A stretch of DNA of 56,660 nt from Algoriphagus faecimaris. Its GTDB lineage: Bacteria > Bacteroidota > Bacteroidia > Cytophagales > Cyclobacteriaceae. Below, one piece after another: positions 54,412 through 56,660 of the stretch (within the stretch, counting starts at the first letter, position 1; each line of letters begins with the position of its first letter). Location: the NCBI RefSeq assembly GCF_900101705.1, contig NZ_FNAC01000031.1, positions 1-56,660 on the forward strand. The letters run 5' to 3'. Position numbers and translations under genes: made by a program. The notes beneath the pieces were generated by a model. That model was not told the DNA's origin, searched no databases, and worked only from the letters and a program-made list of their open reading frames with translations.

Positions 54412-55240
54412 CGAGACGGAAAGTTTGGTCCACACGTATACCCTTTTCGGTCATTTTTACAGTACAGCATTCATTCACCGGATCATGCTCAAAGAACAGA
54501 ATGTAATTCTCCCTTACTGCCTCTTCTAAAAATGACGCCTTTTCATCCATAGTCAATAATGGACGCGTATCATAGCCCATCACATATGCGATAGGGATAT
54601 GCCCCACTGAAGGCAAAAGATCAGCGACAAAAACCAAGGTTTTGCCCTTATACTGAATCTTGGGTAACATCTGCTTATCTGTATGTCCATCTACGGTGAT
54701 AAAATCAAAACCCGGAAAAAGGCTTTTTGACTTAAGGTCAACAAATTTCAATTGACCTAATTCATGCATGGGCAAAATGTTTTCTTTAAGAAATGAGGCC
54801 TTTTCACGTGGGTTAGGTACAGTGGCCCATTCCCAATGCGCCTCGTTTGACCAATAAGTGGCTCTTGAGAAAGTCATTTCGTATTGACCGTGCGAGCCAT
54901 AACTCACTCCCCCTCCACAATGGTCAAAATGCAAATGGGTAAGAAAATTATCAGTAATCTGATGAAGACCTACACCGAGTTGCTTTAAGGAACTTCTGAG
55001 AGAGTCATCCCCATGCAGATAATAGTGAGAAAAGAATTTTGCGTCTTGCTTGTCTCCTATGCCATTATCAATCAATACTATCCTATCCCCATCCGCTGCC
55101 AAAAGAGAGCGCATAGCCCAAGTACAGAGGTTATTCTCGTCAGAAGGATTGGTACGTGACCAAAGTACCTTTGGCACCACGCCAAACATAGCCCCACCAT
55201 CCAACTTAAAAAATCCAGTGTTTACAGTATATAATTCCAT
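54401..55240 (-). CDS. Metallo-beta-lactamase-fold hydrolase
   Basis: A 279-residue MBL-fold protein. The metal site THLHFDHCGG has His102, His104, Asp106 and His107; further ligands are likely in FITVDGHTDKQ and the late FFEHDPVN. The early LAADGDRIVLIDNGIGDK segment is like that of the AHL-lactonase-type branch, but lactonase function is not assured. No signal peptide. First gene of the unit with patatin and acyltransferase genes. Confidence 0.87.
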   Translation of the reverse strand: MELYTVNTGFFKLDGGAMFGVVPKVLWSRTNPSDENNLCTWAMRSLLAADGDRIVLIDNGIGDKQDAKFFSHYYLHGDDSLRSSLKQLGVGLHQITDNFLTHLHFDHCGGGVSYGSHGQYEMTFSRATYWSNEAHWEWATVPNPREKASFLKENILPMHELGQLKFVDLKSKSLFPGFDFITVDGHTDKQMLPKIQYKGKTLVFVADLLPSVGHIPIAYVMGYDTRPLLTMDEKASFLEEAVRENYILFFEHDPVNECCTVKMTEKGIRVDQTFRLDEI

Positions 55241-55344
55241 TTTGGGTTTCTAGGGTTTAAAAACCAAAAGCAACCTCATCAATGAAAAGATTGCTTCTGA
55301 TTTTGAAGTGAAACTGAGTGTACTTTCAGCTAGCAGTAGCTTAC

Positions 55345-56292
55345 TTATTCTACTACCACTCCCATTTTGCAGAATTTATCAATTCGCTGATCAATTCGCT
55401 TTTCTGGCTTAAGTTTATCCAGTTCTTTGAGCGATGTTTTAATGGCCTCCTTCAGTGTTTGAGCCATCCCTTTCAAATCTTTGTGAGCACCTCCCAAAGG
55501 CTCAGGAATAATATCATCAATCAATCCATTCCCTTTCATATCCTTTGCAGTTAGCTTCAAGGCTTCGGCGGCCTGCTCTTTATAATCCCATGATCTCCAT
55601 AGGATAGAAGAGCATGATTCTGGAGAAATCACCGAATACCAAGTGTTTTCTAACATAAAGACTTTATCACCGATTGCAATGCCTAAAGCGCCACCAGATG
55701 CGCCCTCACCTATGATGATACAAATGACCGGGACCTTGAGCATAAACATCTCTTTAAGATTACGAGCAATGGCTTCCCCTTGTCCTCGTTCTTCTGCTTC
55801 CAATCCTGGAAATGCTCCCGGCGTATCTATCAACGTCACAATGGGCTTTCCGAACTTCTCAGCCATTTTCATCAAACGAAGGGCTTTTCGATAACCTTCA
55901 GGATTAGCCATCCCAAAGTTTCTCTCCTGTCTTTGTTTGGTGTTTCTTCCTTTCTGCTGTCCGATAAACATGACTGTACGGCCATCTATATCTCCGAGTC
56001 CGCCAATCATGGCTTTGTCATCTTTTACAGTTCTATCTCCATGAAGCTCTACAAAGTCACTGGTGATTTCGTAGATATAATCCAATGCATACGGTCTATC
56101 GGCATGCCTAGATAGTTGAACTCGCTGCCAGCGCGTCAAATTCTCAAATGTTTCTTTTTTCAAAGCATGGATTTTTTCTTCCAGGGATTCAATATCTGAA
56201 CTTAAATCGATATTACGGCCTTTGGCCAGATCCTTCATTTCTTGAAGTTTCTGCTCTAGGTCAACAATGGGTTTCTCGAATTCTAATACCAT
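55345..56292 (-). CDS. accA: Acetyl-CoA carboxylase carboxyltransferase subunit alpha
   Basis: A 315-residue AccA, which with AccD transfers the carboxyl group from biotin to acetyl-CoA to make malonyl-CoA. Family segments are [84 protein letters not shown] and [17 protein letters not shown]. The ATG at 56292 is chosen over a 56316 extension because a full promoter lies at 56314-56343. The gene stands alone, as is common for accA. Confidence 0.96.
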   Translation of the reverse strand: MVLEFEKPIVDLEQKLQEMKDLAKGRNIDLSSDIESLEEKIHALKKETFENLTRWQRVQLSRHADRPYALDYIYEITSDFVELHGDRTVKDDKAMIGGLGDIDGRTVMFIGQQKGRNTKQRQERNFGMANPEGYRKALRLMKMAEKFGKPIVTLIDTPGAFPGLEAEERGQGEAIARNLKEMFMLKVPVICIIIGEGASGGALGIAIGDKVFMLENTWYSVISPESCSSILWRSWDYKEQAAEALKLTAKDMKGNGLIDDIIPEPLGGAHKDLKGMAQTLKEAIKTSLKELDKLKPEKRIDQRIDKFCKMGVVVE

Positions 56293-56313
56293 TTTGGTGA
56301 ATTTTGAAAGGAA

Positions 56314-56343
56314 CAAAGATAAGGATTATCCTCCAGTGACAAA
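56314..56343 (-). promoter_or_regulatory. accA promoter
   Basis: On the minus strand TTTG (56340-56343) and TATCTTTG (56314-56321) are spaced by 18 bp, a full Bacteroidota-type promoter ending 22 bases before the accA ATG. Confidence 0.65.
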
Positions 56344-56443
56344 CCCTTTGGTATAAATCAAGGCAAGAGAGTTTTTCTAAAAAATTATTTCCCTGAATCA
56401 GAATAAGATAGATTCAATTGATAAAAAATTATTGGGGGAGGTA

Positions 56444-56473
56444 TTGCAGAAAATGCCGAAATACCTACCTTTG
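56444..56473 (+). promoter_or_regulatory. Strong promoter upstream of the tRNA-like repeats
   Basis: TTG (56444-56446), a 19-bp spacer and TACCTTTG (56466-56473) match the Bacteroidota consensus exactly. It points rightwards into the tRNA-like sequences at 56516-56660, and no coding frame intervenes. Confidence 0.65.
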
Positions 56474-56515
56474 CATCACTTCAAACGAGGAGGAAAACAA
56501 GATATCACGAAATAA

Positions 56516-56577
56516 TAGTTCTTCTATTTAGAATTTCAGTCCCGATAGCAGAGAATGTCGCTAGTCAGGGTTCAACT
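56516..56577 (+). repeat. Degenerate copy of a tRNA-like unit
   Basis: This segment aligns without gaps to 56599-56660, displaced by 83 bp, with 47 of 62 positions identical by hand count. Conserved blocks are TAGTTC, TTAGAAT, GTCCCGATA and CAGGGTTCAACT. Its upstream seven bases (GAAATAA) do not look like an acceptor strand, so this copy appears decayed. Confidence 0.6.
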
Positions 56578-56591
56578 TGAAAAAAAATATT

Positions 56592-56660
56592 GGAGTGGTA
56601 GTTCAGCTGGTTAGAATGCTTGTCCCGATACTCGGGAAGGCCGCTAGGCAGGGTTCAACT
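56592..56660 (+). pseudogene. tRNA-Asp-like sequence, disturbed at the anticodon arm and cut by the window edge
   Basis: The first 31 bases (GGAGTGG, TA, D arm GTTC..GAAT, then GCTTG) fit the 5' half of a bacterial tRNA-Asp. Where the anticodon arm should be, TCCCGA-TAC-TCGGGA forms a 6-bp hairpin with a 3-base loop. About 30 bases separate the D arm from the T-arm-like CAGGGTTCAACT instead of the usual 22. A normal seven-base anticodon loop cannot be drawn. The 3' acceptor strand is outside the window, so an unusual real tRNA is not excluded. Confidence 0.45.

Overview
The window is a stretch of chromosome from a member of the Bacteroidota, most likely a Cyclobacteriaceae-type (Algoriphagus-like) aquatic bacterium. 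The case rests on lipoproteins with short lipoboxes, DUF1080 and Tat-exported Gfo/Idh/MocA proteins, a 652-residue GyrB, a DUF3078 protein, a glycine-lipid-type acyltransferase pair, a green-type proton-pumping rhodopsin with crtY and blh, and several promoters of the Bacteroidota type (TTTG, about 19 bp, TAnnTTTG). The species assignment is inference. Functional calls come from reading motifs in the translations; no database search was possible.

Layout. 1-200: a possible ISL3-like insertion-sequence end running off the left edge. 227-879: a HigBA toxin-antitoxin pair. 1062-2225: an rRNA methyltransferase. 2391-11435: a sugar-acid region with a two-domain DUF1080 lipoprotein and a Tat-exported oxidoreductase, a LacI-family regulator, then uxaC, an SDR reductase, uxuA and an acetyltransferase as one tightly packed operon, followed by a UDP-xylose synthase on its own promoter. 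Two near-identical 14-bp LacI-type palindromes suggest that the regulator controls both the DUF1080 genes and the uronate operon. 11438-16520: an accessory block of about 5 kb with a single-chain type IIG restriction-modification enzyme and a Bro-N/Fic fusion, bracketed by 53/52-bp direct repeats that include a terminator. 16618-23297: acyl-CoA synthetase and dehydrogenase, a small secreted protein, and an NAD-salvage operon (pncB, pncA, thioesterase).

23457-29505: an ECF sigma factor, a membrane TPR protein and an Asp-rich lipoprotein face a periplasmic CHAT protease paired with a lipoprotein that carries 14 consecutive Asp. 29563-41021: housekeeping genes (EamA transporter, peroxiredoxin, LolD-like ATPase, sucC, tRNA-Arg, DUF3078, DUF202 with an SLC13 permease, ppk1, gyrB). 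41367-44181: the light-driven pump module of rhodopsin, lycopene cyclase and beta-carotene cleavage enzyme, with a terminator between the pump gene and the two retinal genes. 44156-46299: the N-acyl/O-acyl transferase pair. 46463-52557: SDR, methyltransferase, class III aminotransferase, two small membrane proteins and a penicillin-acylase-type hydrolase. 52600-56292: msrB, an overlapping MBL-patatin-acyltransferase operon, and accA. The right end holds a strong promoter and two diverged copies of a tRNA-like unit; the second is cut by the window edge.

The most unusual items are the repeat-bracketed restriction/Fic block, the two-sided sigma/CHAT/Asp-lipoprotein region, the rhodopsin with a glycine at the carotenoid-antenna position, and the tRNA-like repeat at the right edge.
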